Shown: positions 1-11,794 of the stretch, piece after piece
Position numbering within the stretch: the first letter of the stretch is position 1
Layout of the letters: each line of letters opens with the position of its first letter
Source of the DNA: Hypsibius dujardini
Lineage: Eukaryota > Tardigrada > Eutardigrada > Parachela > Hypsibiidae
Direction of reading: 5' to 3'
Assembly: GCA_001579985.1 (NCBI GenBank)
Contig: LRSR01003510.1
Coordinates: 1 to 49,337 of the forward strand
DNA: 49,337 nt
Notes under the pieces: model-generated
Seen by the model: only the letters and a program-made list of their open reading frames with translations
Told to the model about the DNA's origin: nothing
Database searches by the model: none
Translations under genes and position numbers: made by a program

Positions 1-156
1 AAAGGCCCGGTCGGCTCAACGGTCAATTCGTCACTGCTTAACCCCGCCCTCTTTCCCCTTTCTACTGAATGGGGAAGTGTGGATGAATTTTACTCCAATC
101 ACTGAGAATGAAATTGTTTTTGGTTAAGACATGCTAAATTCTTGTTCGTCGTTTAG

Positions 157-3100
157 GGAAATGAAGCGGTACTTGGATGGGCCAACGTCTCCCAAACAGC
201 AGATCATGTTTGAAATCCTCGGTCTGAGCAGGAAGAAGACCCGTCATCGTTGGACCCGAATCGGCAACATCTCCGAGCAGGGAGCCCTCAGTCCGGCCAT
301 TGTCGTCGCCGGAGAGAAATTCTCCAATACCTTAGCCGAATCACGGAGTCATTTACGAGTCGTAACGCGTAAGTGAAAAAAGGCACGTGTTAATTAACTG
401 ATTATTTAATCAATTATTTAATTATTTAATTATTTAATTATTTAATTATTTAATTATTAAGTATTTAAGTATTTAATTAATTACTTAATTTTCCACAACT
501 TTAATTTGTCCGGTGTATATTTGTTAATTTGTTGCTGAATATACTCTTGAAGGTGTCAGTCATCCCTTCACAATTGAGGACTATCCAGTCACGGACGAGA
601 ACGTCTGCCTCATGGGAATACCCTGTCTCCGCGTGGCCACCAAAAACAAGAACGAACTCCGACAGATCTTCGCTAATTTTGAAACGGAAATCCTCACGGG
701 ACCGCTTCATAACTTCACATGTTGTAAGGGCCTGGCGATGGACCTTCTAACGGCGCTTAGCAAGGACGTCGGATTCGATTTCGGTGTCTACCTTGTTGCT
801 GACGACAAAGGTATTGAAATTATATTCATTTTAATTTAATTTTAAAAAACAGCACCAGATTTTGGTGTTCTTAAGTGAACTTTTTGAATAAGCCTAAATA
901 ACCCAAGTAAACGGTGAGTTTGTCTTTTTTTTGGATCAGATGGTAGAGAACTGGAAAACGGTCAGTGGGACGGCATCATTGGTGATCTCCGCTCAGGCGC
1001 CGCCCACATCGGATTCGGTTCCATCAGCGTGACGCAGTCGCGCAAAAGCGCGGTCGACTTTTCCAGTCCGTATTACTACTCCAAATTCTCGTTCCTCGTG
1101 GCGACGACCAAGGCCAAGATCAAGCTATCTGCCTTTCTGGAGCCGTTCAGCTGGAAACTGTGGATCGCCATCTTCTCCGCACTCCATGCGACTGCAATCG
1201 CTGCTGCCATCTTTGAATGGGTAAGCTGTGCTTTTTGTCATCGCGATACCCGTCGCCAAGCCAGAGCCCCGCCCCCTGAGCTCCGAAAAATATTCGGGTG
1301 ACGCCAAGCGACTCGAAATTGAATTGGAAATGAAACAGTGTCCAAATAATTGGAATGTTTTCAAGTGATTTTCTAAAAATTACCAATTTTACAATGAAAA
1401 TGAAGAAAATAGAATCTTCCTGTGTTTTTTTCAAGTTTAAACTAACAATAAGAAGTTTGAAGTGACTCTGAATTCGGCTCTTGAGTAATTCCCAAGGAAG
1501 GCTTATAAGCCGGCTCTCTGTATTGAGTGGATTCGGTTCGGTTCATCCTTGATATGGAGTAAAAGCGACTATTCCCGGAAGCGCATTTATTTGAAGTCTT
1601 GATTTGTCACTTCGCTTGCAGATTAGTCCTTTCGGGCTAAACCCTCGTGGGAGGATGCGGTCTCAGAACTTCACACTCTCGACCGCACTGACGACGGTCT
1701 ACAGCCTATTCTTCAGCCACGTGATGGCCTTCAAGGCACCCAAATCCTGGCCGAATAAAGTGCTGATCAACTTCTGGGGTGGTTTCTGCTTCGTCATCCT
1801 CGCCAGGTCAGTGCAGAATGAGCTTACGAAATTAAACAATCCTGCATGACAATTTGAATTCATCTTTTGCACTGCATAAACCAAAAATAAAAATCGTAAT
1901 TTTGACAAACACTTTTCCCTTTCAGTTACACGGCTAACCACGCGGCGATCTACGCGGGATTGAGTCAGAAGCCCAATTTCGACAATATTTTCGACAACGA
2001 GGTCCGCAGGCAGAAATCCCTAGGAAAAAAATACTTCAGGGAAATGTCTAACTTTTTCTTTTTCAGGATCTTCTTACACGGAAAGTTGCCACAATTCCCG
2101 GCACATCTGCCGAAATTTTCATTCGAAATATTAACGCCGAGTGAGTTTCTTAATTTGTTCTTTCACTTCCTCAAGTGATATATTTCAGTTTTCACTATTA
2201 TTTTCTCCTTAGTCTACACCGGCACATGGAACTCAATAGTTTCTTCAATGTCGTGTCTGTGGAAGATGCGGTTGATCGATTGAAGTATTGAACTTCTGAC
2301 GAAACCGCGTGAACATTTTTCTGCTTTGTTATGATTGATTGATCGATTGTTCTTTTCCCTTCAGAAGAGGAAGTTTGGACGCTTTTATTTATGACACGGC
2401 TCTTCTGGATTACGTCCAGGCGAACGATTCCCGATGTACGCTGAAAACAGCAGGAGCGTCTTTTGGGAGTCAAGGTTATGCCGTGGCCTTTCCAGTCGGT
2501 TTCTGGCTGAAGGTAATTGAAATGCTAAATTTAAAAAAAAGAAATAGGTTATCTAAATATTCAACAGGAATTCTGACACCGTATTAAAGATAGTGCTTGG
2601 GAATATCGAATTTCGTGTGAAAAATACATTTCTCCAGTAAGTTTCGTGAGGTTCGAAACACCTTTTTGAGGCCTTTATTGGACTTTATTTGAGATTTAAT
2701 TGTACCAGATTTGGTGCTGTTAAACGGTCGAAATTTGCCCATTGAATAATGTCCGGGTGGCAAATTATGATTTCAGAGGACTCAATTTGCTCTGTTTACA
2801 ATACAAATGAATGATGAAGTTGATATTTTGTCCCACGGCCCAGAAAGGAAGCAAAGATTGTCCCCGTTTGTGCTAGGATTCTTGCCTCATTTAAAGCATG
2901 TTTTTCGATAGTGATAAAATATATCTAAACAACCTTTAAAATAATGGATGGGATTGTGTTTTTTTTTTGTGACAGGCACAAATCAGCACAGCTATTTTAA
3001 AGTACATGGAGACGGGGTTTGTGGACGATCTCAGTGCTAAATGGTTCGGCGGACTTCAGTGCAAGAACGGTCCCGCCACCATTGACACCTTGGAACCACG

Positions 3101-4581
3101 TGCACTGGGCCTGGAGGATTTCGCCGGGGTCTTTGCGCTCTTGGGAGCTGGCGCTGGAGTCTGTTTGATTATTCTAGCTCTAGAACACATTGTTTACCGA
3201 ATGCTTCCATGGCTGAGGCAGTTTCCGAGGACCAGCATCGTCCACAGTCGACACGTCATGTTCTTCTCGCAGAAACTTTATCGCTTCCTCAATTCTGTCG
3301 ATCTCGTCTCGCCGAATTCCAGCGCTAAAGAATTCGCCTCATCCATCAAACAGGGCCAGGTAAATTGAAGCTAAATGTAAATGAATAATTCACTTCTTCT
3401 TACTTTTCCCAATTTTAAAGGTTAAACATACTAATTTAACGTTTTTCTGCATGATTTCCGAAAAATCATCATGGATCGAGATAAATATACATCGGAAATG
3501 CAAGAGTTCTGACATAGACTCGCAACTTCCCGAAAAAGAAGTTCTCTTCCGATTCTTCCTGTTGTATAATCAATTTGAACCATTTCCTGTATGCTTCTAT
3601 TTTACTTTTCAATGCGCACTTTGCGGTTGCAGTTTATCGGGATGTTTCAAAAAAGCGTGAAAAAACGCGCAAAGGAAGAAGCTCTCCAGCAAAAACGGAC
3701 CCGTAACGCGGATAATTTCTTCGAGACAATTCACGAGCTGACCCGGAATCTTCGTGAAGCTTCTTCCCTGGAAGTGCTGGAAGAAGGGGAGGACGTCCCA
3801 GATGGCACCGTCGTGAACGGGGATGTAACCGAGCCGCAAGCACTGCCTCCAAAGGATGAGGACAATATCAACAGCAAACCAAACGGACCTTTGCCGCCTT
3901 CCAATTTATCCTTAGAACCTGACAAGAAGACCTTTTCAGCCAAACTCAACAGACAAGATCGGATCGGCAGTGCTGAGAATGTTTACAATTTCTCAAGGTC
4001 GAATCCCGATTTTCAACGTCCCATTGCCGGGATTCTACATAAGGGCAGCTCAGCTTCATTGAAGGTAATCTTTTTCTTAAATCAATTTTTAAAAAAAACT
4101 GGAAAAGACAGTGTATAAATCTTATATAAATGTTTTTGAGTAAAATCAGTTGACGATTCATTGCCCGTTAAACGCATCTTCTGAAGTATCTAAACAGTTT
4201 TGGTTGCAGGAAGCCGCAGTGCCGAAAAAGCGAGTATGGCTGGCGCAGAATTTAAGCGGCACGCCGGAATCCCCGGACTCGGAAGAGGACATCCACAGTC
4301 CTTGCTTGTCCGACATCAAACTTCCCGCCTCGCCTTTGGACGAGGACCCCAACCCGTACACTTCCTTGCGGGATTGGGGAGACGTGGATATTGACGACCT
4401 CTCAAAGCAGGATCTCATAAAGATGTGGCAGTCTACGGAATGTGATCTCCGACAGCAGCTGCAAAGATTAACGCGGGACAAAGTACAATTGGAACGCGAA
4501 GTGGCGGATAGGCGCAAGGAAAGCACTTCCACTCCCGCGGTGTCCGGAGTGAAGCAGCGTCACGCTCCTACTGATCTGTAG
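157..4581 (+). CDS. NMDA-type ionotropic glutamate receptor, GluN3-like (5' partial, 11 exons)
   Basis: This is the 3' part of a ligand-gated cation channel subunit; the amino-terminal domain lies outside the window. Exons read 157-368, 553-810, 940-1220, 1622-1806, 1926-2001, 2067-2140, 2213-2284, 2365-2512, 2976-3359, 3633-4064 and 4210-4581, and every junction keeps frame. Visible in order: the linker SHLRVVTR-VSHPF; ligand lobe S1 with the binding arginine in TQSRKSAVDFSSPYY; M1 before IFEW; the post-M1 motif SPFGLNPRGR; the pore loop; M3 with SYTANHAAI; lobe S2 with AFIYDTALLDY carrying the acidic contact; M4 (FAGVFALLGAGAG); and a long cytoplasmic tail with a predicted coiled coil near the end (LRQQLQRLTRDK). 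As I recall the family, the post-M1 motif, the GFVDDL..KW segment and SQKLYRFLN after M4 favour GluN3, whose members bind glycine or D-serine. Odd points are SYTANH instead of SYTANL and a serine at the pore-tip position. The subtype is an inference. Confidence 0.88.
395..485. repeat. AT-rich microsatellite, period 8
   Basis: A run of the unit AATTATTT lies in the intron between the first two visible GluN3-like exons, breaking down towards its 3' end. Confidence 0.8.
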
Positions 4582-5041
4582 ATATTTGTGATTGATGACG
4601 AGAGTCTACGCTTTCGAAGCATGTCCTTAGCGAAATGTGCTACAGTTCAGCTTACGTCGCAATCCGGCGTGGCATGAACCCTTTTCAAACGGGAAATCGG
4701 TGATACAGAAAGTGGTGCAACTTAACTTTCTTAGGAATCAAAATTAAGAATCCTTCCCCTCCGGCAGTTGTTTTTTGAAAATAAATCTAGAGAACTCAAA
4801 GCGAAACGTACAAAGGAAGTTGTTTTAGCTTTGAGTCCTGCGGATACCTCCAGATGTATTTTCGGAATTCGGAATTTGGAATCGGCTGTTTACTGTTCAA
4901 ACAAGTTCATCAACAGTTTTTCGAAACATGTTATTTATTGATGGAAAAGGTTGACGACCGCAATGTCTCTAACATAGACTTCAATGTTTAACATAGAGTT
5001 TAACCGCAATGCCTCTAACGTAGAATAGCACCAATGTTGAG
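4582..5041. other. GluN3-like 3' flank and intergenic sequence
   Basis: The region holds the likely 3' untranslated sequence of the receptor gene. An AATAAA lies at 4780-4785 and is a reasonable poly(A) signal, about 200 bases past the stop codon. The stretch 4608-4725 has a diverged copy at about 40660-40790, and 4930-5040 matches the sequence next to pseudogene A2 (about 43800-43870). I see no other gene here. Confidence 0.55.
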
Positions 5042-6478
5042 TTACTCGTATTTTGAACCTTTATCAAGCCGAGCCCTAACTGGGGCATGGTTCGGCTTTT
5101 TTGTTGTTCTATTACGAGGACCCATATCCAATGAAGCGGTGACAGTTGCTGGGTCGCTTGCCGGAACCGTTGTCAGTGGGAACATCACAGCGAAACAAGC
5201 AGCTTCCGCTCCCCCTTCCGCGGTGCCGTTGTAGAAGATCGGTGACGACAAGCTCGTCCCATTCAGCAAGGTACACTGGAGCATACCGTTGGGAAGCATC
5301 TGCACTAGCTCGTAAAAGCCCATTTTCTCATTACATCTCGGAATCATCTCCCGTTGATGTCCTGGAACGCATTAGGAAAAACTTAAAATGATATAGTGTT
5401 CCAAACAAAGCCGTTTTATTTTTATAAATTGGCCTGAAAACATTTTGCTGGCTAATTACAAATGAAGAATTTCATAAACACTGTCAGAGTACTTGTGACG
5501 AAGCTTGAGTGAGTCGCTAGCCTAGAGCAGATATAACTCAAAGACGTGTGCAATTATTTCAGGGTTAATTTCAAGGTCGTTGTCTGGGTTGCAGCAAACC
5601 ATTTGGGGCAAATTATATCGGACAAAACATTTAAATGTTTCTAATGAAATTAAAATCAAAGTAAATCTGGAAGCCAAATTAAGTCTTGAATTTCCAAATA
5701 AATCTCGACAAATCTGTTATGGATACAGCAATGCTTCCTAATTCCCACCTGAAATGACAATCCGGCGTTGCACGAAGCAGTCGCAGAGACACATCCCATC
5801 CTCGGTAACGTTAGTGCCGGTTGTCTTAGAAGGATCAAAAACAATCTCTCCGGTTTGAGGTAAAACGCAGAACAACTGGTTGTTTTGCCGCTTTTGAAGC
5901 TTCGTGTAGAGCCCCGCCTCATCGCACTGCGGTATCCACGTGTTCGGACCTGGTACTTCCATTACGCTTTCAAAGCCAGCACCTCCCTTTAAAATCATCT
6001 TCGACTTGGAGGCATGGAATGTGTCATGGAATGTCAAGGATCCATTACTGATTTTGTTATATTCCTTGCAGGTGTTTTCCGGTAATGGAGCTGCAATTAA
6101 ACCGTTGCATCGAAGTTCATGTAGCTTAAAATTGGAGTTACTTAACATAAAACTAAGCAAACAAAACCCGAATTATATTATAAGCCAAGTCAGCACTTAA
6201 ATAAGACGACTCACATTACATTAAATTCGAGAAATTGATTCGGACAATATCTGTAGCGTTGTTGTCGTTGAGTCGACAAATGATGCAGCGAAAGTAAAAC
6301 TCTGAGATTCTGTCTTACAAGAAGTTGAATTAACTTTGCAGTTTTACATGCAGCAGTTGGTTTAAACGATATTCGTAAACTTCTGTTAGCGGAGAGAATA
6401 AAAGCATGACTTACGTTGACCATTTGCATATCCACTGATGAAAAGAATGGCGAAATATTCACAGACCGATAATCCCAT
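5042..6478 (-). CDS. A1: secreted protein with two thyroglobulin type-1-like domains (intact)
   Basis: Three exons, 6415-6478, 5749-6090 and 5042-5361, are joined by phase-1 introns and give 241 residues with no break. Exon 1 encodes the start and a signal peptide (MGLSVCEYFAILFISGYANG). Exon 2 carries domain 1: an early cysteine (NTCKEY), then WIPQCDEAGLYTKLQ, LFCVLPQTGEI and CLCDCF. Exon 3 carries domain 2 (MIPRCNEKMGFYELVQ, LQCTLLNGT, ACF). The PxCDExGxY..Q and CV..TGE spacing matches thyroglobulin type-1 repeats, a family that includes inhibitors of papain-like proteases; inhibition here is inference. Both domains lack the cysteine after the conserved Q and the first cysteine of CWCV, so each keeps four of six. 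The protein ends in the family tail RARLDKGSKYE. It is the intact partner of pseudogene A2. No transmembrane segment follows the signal peptide. Confidence 0.82.
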
Positions 6479-7042
6479 TTTGGAGCATTCGGAAGTTGAA
6501 GTGGTAATTGAGTGAATTTTTGCGAGAAAAAAGTGCACGTAAGTCACACACTTTTACTCGCATAGGAAATAATGAATGATCAGGTATTTTCACCCGAACC
6601 CTCTGAAGAATCTAGAATTGCAACTTATTTTTCAGAAACCGGTTTCCCTGTCCCGGAAGTGAAAAATGATTGAACCGTAAACATATTCAAGTGAAGTGTT
6701 ATCACATCAACGCTTTTCGGCGTTCCTTGACTTGTGTATGCAGGTTTTATTTTATCAGAACTTTTTTAACTGAACTTTCTGGACGTGAATATTCAGCTAG
6801 CGCTTTGATTGCACGCGATATTATTAAATCTCCAACGAACAATTAACCGTAATTAACCGTAAATCATTAGTGGACGTCCGATATAATTTTGTTTTTAATT
6901 TGGATTTCTATAAGAAAAATTTCCGATGTTACAAGAACTTTGTCGAGTCTGACAACGCTCTTAACGAAAAATCGTTGTAAATCAAAAATTGGGGTTTGGC
7001 TGATATCCGTTGCGGCGTCTAGCATGAACGTTTGAAATAAGT
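6479..7042. other. Intergenic between A1 and B1
   Basis: This is the promoter side of A1 and the 3' side of B1. AT-rich sequence with a diverged counterpart at about 44840-45316 in the second cluster (for example the stretch around GAAACCGGTTTCCCT). I see no gene or clear promoter motif. Confidence 0.5.
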
Positions 7043-8496
7043 TCATGCGTATTGTGAAGCCTTATCGATACGACCTCGGACAGAAGCTAGCAAGCGTGAG
7101 TCAGGATCAGTAGTCTCAGAAATGGGCGCCGTGGTGGCCAAGAGATTATTCTGGGAGCACGGATTGAATCTTTCCATGTTGTTGTTGTAGAAAAATTGGC
7201 CCGAAAGGGGTGAGCCAAAAAGCGTAAAACACTCTGGAAAAACGCTGTGACATCTCGTAGAATCCAGTTTGTTCATCGCAGGCTAGAGCTTGTCGTGTCG
7301 CGTCACCTGGCAAACTGACCAAATCATATTCTTGACTTTTAAAAATTATTTCAAGGTCCGATCAGCAAGCTCCTGACTGAACAATTGCTCCAACACATTT
7401 ATGCAAGTACTGTTTCTACCCTGAAAACATTTGGTGAGAAATAATAACGCAGACAAAGGGCTCGGTGGCTGAGCTAGCAAATTTGTTTTTTATATTTATC
7501 CAACCTAGTTTAGCATACACATTTTTTGCCTGCCCCAACAAATGTATTTTTGCGTTTTATGAACTGTTCCAGGCATTTATCTGAGACGAGAGGTAGCGAT
7601 TTGGATTTTTGCCATACCCACTGGGAAATATTGAAGCTCTGTTCGAGGTTTAACTTAAGTTAAGTTAAGTTTAGTTAAGTTAAGTTAAGTTTAATTAAGT
7701 GGCTTGCGGATCAAAGGTTTTGTTCCAAGACTGCGTACCCAATTTAAGTTCGGATGTTTCTTGTAGAGTACAGAAGTGATGTTATGTTCTACAAATCCAT
7801 GAGACGTTTGCTTGGGTGTGGAGCTTAGAGACCCCGCTGAAATTTTAACATAAATTCAGACGAAATCTCCTGACCTAAAGCAGCTTCTCGCCGCTGCATG
7901 AAACACTCGCAAAATAGATGGCTTCCCTAATCCCGAGTCCTCTCACTTTCAGTATGAACTCCTTGCTAGATGATGTCGCAGACCGATGTGCGAGTGCAGC
8001 ACTTCTAGTCTGATGCGCCAAGCAAATAGTGTTCTGCGGAGGGGAAACTGAAAACCAATTTAACACTTACGACTCTCCATAGAGATGGCAAAATTTAACT
8101 AAATTAAAAAAAACTAAACCAAACTACAACTAAACTAAAACTTTTAGTGAGCCATTTTTTGGCTAAGATTTTTGTAATTAATTCAAAAAATAAACTAAAA
8201 ATTTCAATTACTAAATATTTAACTGGAACAAAAGTTAAAAAAAATAGCCAGCTGAGTTTGACCAAAACTAACTAATAATTTTAGTTAATAGAAGAAACTA
8301 AACTAAGACTCTTGTGCAACTAATTTTTAGTTGATTAAAAAAAGGTAGTCCATTAATTTTAGGTTCGGCCATTTTTACTAATAACTGACGTAAAGAAAGG
8401 AACTTGAAAATTAGAAAAAGAACTCGGACCACTTGAAAACATTTTCATGAAAGGAAGCGCCAGAACACCAAAGAGCAGAATATGTTGATATTCCAT
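7043..8496 (-). pseudogene. B1: broken copy of a two-domain secreted gene (paralog of intact B2)
   Basis: The start and signal peptide are at 8496 and downwards (MEYQHILLFGVLALPF), followed by a weakened splice donor (GTTCTT where B2 has GTGAGT). The middle exon (about 7875-8060) begins like B2, but the part encoding most of domain 1 is deleted and the remainder reads out of frame, although the DNA still matches the B2 exon end. In the last exon, next to the codons for CDEQTGFY, an 11-base deletion relative to B2 shifts the frame before the domain-2 cysteine. The family tail (RGRIDKASQYA) survives in its own frame. The intron also holds a TTAAGT-rich run at about 7650-7700. Three independent lesions make loss of function very likely. 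Confidence 0.72.
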
Positions 8497-8910
8497 CGTC
8501 TGTGTGAGTCGATAAAGATGGAAGTGCGATTTGTTGCGATTCGAGGGCTGCGAATTCCGACATACACTGCTCATTTGCTAAAAACAATTAAAAATACCCC
8601 GAGGCATTTCTGTTGGAAGCGGCTAGAACCGGCTTCTCCGGAACCATAACTAATTTTTATGTAGCTGCTCAGATTGAACAACATAAAGACTACCGACTGC
8701 TTGTCGTGTATATGTCCGAGAAGGCTTTGGATTTAGTTACTCAGTACGTAAACTGAACTAGTAAACGCCTAGTGTAAGAATAGATTTCATAATGACGCCA
8801 AAATTACAAAACTATTCCCATAAAATATACTTTGAACTGTTGTTTTGGGTTACGTAATAAAATGTTGTTTTTGTATTGACCATTATCCCCTATAGATGCA
8901 TGGTAGAGGC

Positions 8911-10470
8911 GCGTTTCGATCATCAAGGAGTGGCAACCTAAACAATTTTCTATGGAGCGCCCCTGGGGGTCCAGCTGGGATCTAGACCCCTGGCAGCACT
9001 AATCGATTCACATTTTTTTCTAAACACAAAATATGTTTGAGGTTAGATTAAGTACTAAAAGTTAAATATAATACACGTATAAAATAAAACAAGAGGCTGT
9101 CAAACAAAACGGGTCGTTATGCTACTAAATAACGAGAAAAACGCATTTGAAGTAGCCAGAGGGAAAAACTCAAAAAATAACTTTTTGACTCACTGATATA
9201 GCAAATTCATTTTCTACTTGATCCCAAAATAATGTAAAACATTCAAATTTTGGACTTTCGGCAGCAGTTTTGCTGAGGATGACTTTTTGAAGCCCGTTGA
9301 TTGGTTAATTGTTTGAAATCGTTCTTTTTCTTTCTGATTGCGGCGACCGAAGATTGTTTTCCTAGCCTTATTTTCTTCTTTTTCTCAGCACTCTAGTTCA
9401 GTACTACTGACTTATTTTGAATGGTAGCTTCAGAACTTTGTTGGAGGGATGGAAACTAGATGCAACACTTTGAAGACGTTTTTCTCTGAATTCTGCTTTC
9501 CACTGTACTTATGGTTCCGCCACTCTTACTGCCTGAGTTTCAATCAAATCATCGAAATTCCTTTTACACAATATAGTACCATAACTGTACTACTAATAGA
9601 AAAAACCCGAGAACTCAATTTTCGATCTGGCCACCCGACGACCCGTATTGTTTCGTAGCCTCCCAAATAAATGTTAACCCAAAATTGTATTAACCCTCTG
9701 AGAACTGGGTGTTATGACTCCCCTTGAGGACCGGGTTGATACATTGTGGATCACTTGCGTGTAGGCTGCTTAATGCGCTGATAAGCTTATAACAAGATTC
9801 ATATGCCAGTTTCCCTGTGAATGTCGAGTTGTCTTTGTATACACAATGTGTCATACTCGCCAGCAAGAAAACCACAACAAAGAAGCCTACACTGGCGGTG
9901 CGCATTGGGTAGCCTGCTCGGGGTTTCTCAATGATTTAATTTTTTTGTGCAGGATCTGGATATCAGATTCCTTCACCTGTCCATCTAAATTTTGGACATT
10001 CTAGATGGCTTGAGTTCTGCCGTTTCAAAAAGTTAAAGAAAAAATCGTACTTAATGTGAAAAAATTTTGAAGAGACGCATTTTGCCTGATCCATTTTGGA
10101 TCAACTCGGATCTCAATCTTTTTCATCAAATTTGCAAAATTTTTGTGTGGATTTAGGTAGAGCGACAAATTCTAAAATCAAACGCTTTGATTTCGGTGAA
10201 ATCGGTTAAAAATTCGCTTCGGGCGCCTATTTCTCCTGTCGAAGTGATCCAAAGGAACACACGCCGTCATCAGAGGTTTAAATATGCATACTGTCTTTAA
10301 TATCGAGTTTTTACTTCGACCCTAAATAAGGTTTTTGTTAAAAATGAAACTTTGGATTGAATACCAGTTCAAGGAATCCAGACCTCTCGCTGGACCCTCA
10401 GGGGCGCCCCTAAGGAGTTGCTTGGTTGCCACACATTGGTAATCGAAACACACCTCCGATCACATGGAGA
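8911..10470. repeat. Segment bounded by diverged inverted repeats, present only in the first cluster
   Basis: The sequence at about 8911-8995 (GCGTTTCGATCATCAAGG... GGGGGTCCAGC) recurs in inverted orientation at about 10379-10470. A third, direct copy lies at 47327-47410 in the second cluster, where the roughly 1.5 kb between the arms is absent. The segment sits between B1 and C1 and contains the small secreted-protein reading frame at 9690-9905. It may be a mobile element or an inverted duplication; I see no transposase. Confidence 0.5.
9690..9905 (-). CDS. Possible small secreted peptide, 71 residues
   Basis: A single uninterrupted frame opens with a convincing signal peptide (MRTASVGFFVVVFLLASMTHC) and continues for about 50 residues containing two more cysteines (SC at the middle, QC near DPQC). 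There is no similarity I recognise and no visible intron. It lies inside the segment with inverted-repeat ends and has no counterpart in the second cluster. The signal peptide is the only positive evidence, so this could be a chance frame. Confidence 0.3.
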   Translation of the reverse strand: MRTASVGFFVVVFLLASMTHCVYKDNSTFTGKLAYESCYKLISALSSLHASDPQCINPVLKGSHNTQFSEG

Positions 10471-10613
10471 TTCTCAGTTTCCAGTGATAGTTTTTTTCAG
10501 CCGGAATCTCAATACATAGCACCAGAAAATAAACCAGTTATTGGTAAAAATTAAAATTGTTCGTGTTATCGAGGTATTACTATGTTATATTGGTGCCAAA
10601 ATAGTCGTTGGAA

Positions 10614-11794
10614 TCAGTCGTATTTCGAGTCCTTATTGAGTCGTCCCCTGACAGAAGAAACAAACATGGGCGTCTCCTCGGCTTTCACACATTCCACCGG
10701 TTTATCCGATGTACCGTTGTAAAAGAATGGTCCGAGAATTGGTTCCCCAGTTACTTCATCAACACACTGCGCCTTGCCATTGGAATAGAACTGTAGCGCC
10801 TTGAAGTGGCCCGTTTTATTATCGCACCGTGGCACAATATCATCCTTATGACGATCTACGGAATAAGAAAATATATAAACCGCCAAAAACGAGCACATGA
10901 ATTACCCTGAGGGTCCGTGGCTAACTTTTGGCAAGCCGTGCGGGACAAAGCACATTTTCAAACTTCGAATTCAGCACTTAAGATTGAAAATATGATTCAG
11001 CAGTCAATGATCCTCTCTTTTATACCATAGAGTCAAACACAATGAAAAAATCGTAATATCCTAATAAATGCATCTCACCCCTAAACAAGGGAGGATGCTC
11101 AAGGGCGTGGGGGGGGGGACTTGTAGCCCCGCGACCCTTGAATTTCAAATTCGATCCAAATTAAAATCCCCCCAAATTTCTCGAATTTTTGAGGTTGAAA
11201 TAGAGGCAGTTGCCTCAATGTCTTCCCCATTACGCATTGTTCAGCCACTAAGAAAATGAAGTCATATTGTCCCATACGGCTTGCCATCAGCCTAACAAGG
11301 ACTTCAAAGGAATCTCAAAATTGCGGCATGTACCTGTGCGAATCAGTCGGCGTTCCACGAAGCAATCACAGAGGACCTCGGTGGAATTGTCCAAATGGTT
11401 CGTCTTGATGGGATCGAACACAATTTCTCCAGTCGTGGGAAGGACGCAAAATTTCTCATTATTTTGCCGACGTTGGCGTGTGTCGTACATGTCGTCTTCG
11501 TCGCATTTCGGGATCCAAGTGGATTGACTAGGAACTTCGATTGTTCTCAGAGATCCCGGACCACCGTTTAAAACGATCTTACTAAAGACTGACGCATTGA
11601 AGGGTGATAAACTGATGCTCCTGTATTCCACACACGTATTCTCCCGCAACAAATCTGAAATGGAAAATATGTTTTATCTACAAGAGGGCGCAATACTTTA
11701 CTAGCTTTACGAATGGGAACTTACTCTGGCCGAATGATGAGCTCAACAATATGCCTAAAACTGTACCACGAAATAATCCAGGCGGGCAAATCAT
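10614..11794 (-). CDS. C1: secreted protein with two thyroglobulin type-1-like domains (intact)
   Basis: Three exons, 11725-11794, 11334-11654 and 10614-10855, with phase-1 introns, give 210 residues. Exon 1 encodes a signal peptide (MICPPGLFRGTVLGILLSSS). Exon 2 holds domain 1 with ENTCVEY, WIPKCDEDDMYDTRQ, KFCVLPTTGEI and LCDCFVERR. Exon 3 holds domain 2 with VPRCDNKTGHFKALQ, AQCVDEVTGEP and VEC, then the tail RGRLNKDSKYD. As in A1, the cysteine after Q and the first cysteine of CWCV are absent in both domains (QF and AQC in domain 2). Within the window C1 is closest to pseudogene C2 and partial gene D; C1 and D have last exons of identical length (242 bases). The likely cellular role is extracellular, with protease inhibition the best family-based guess. 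Confidence 0.82.
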
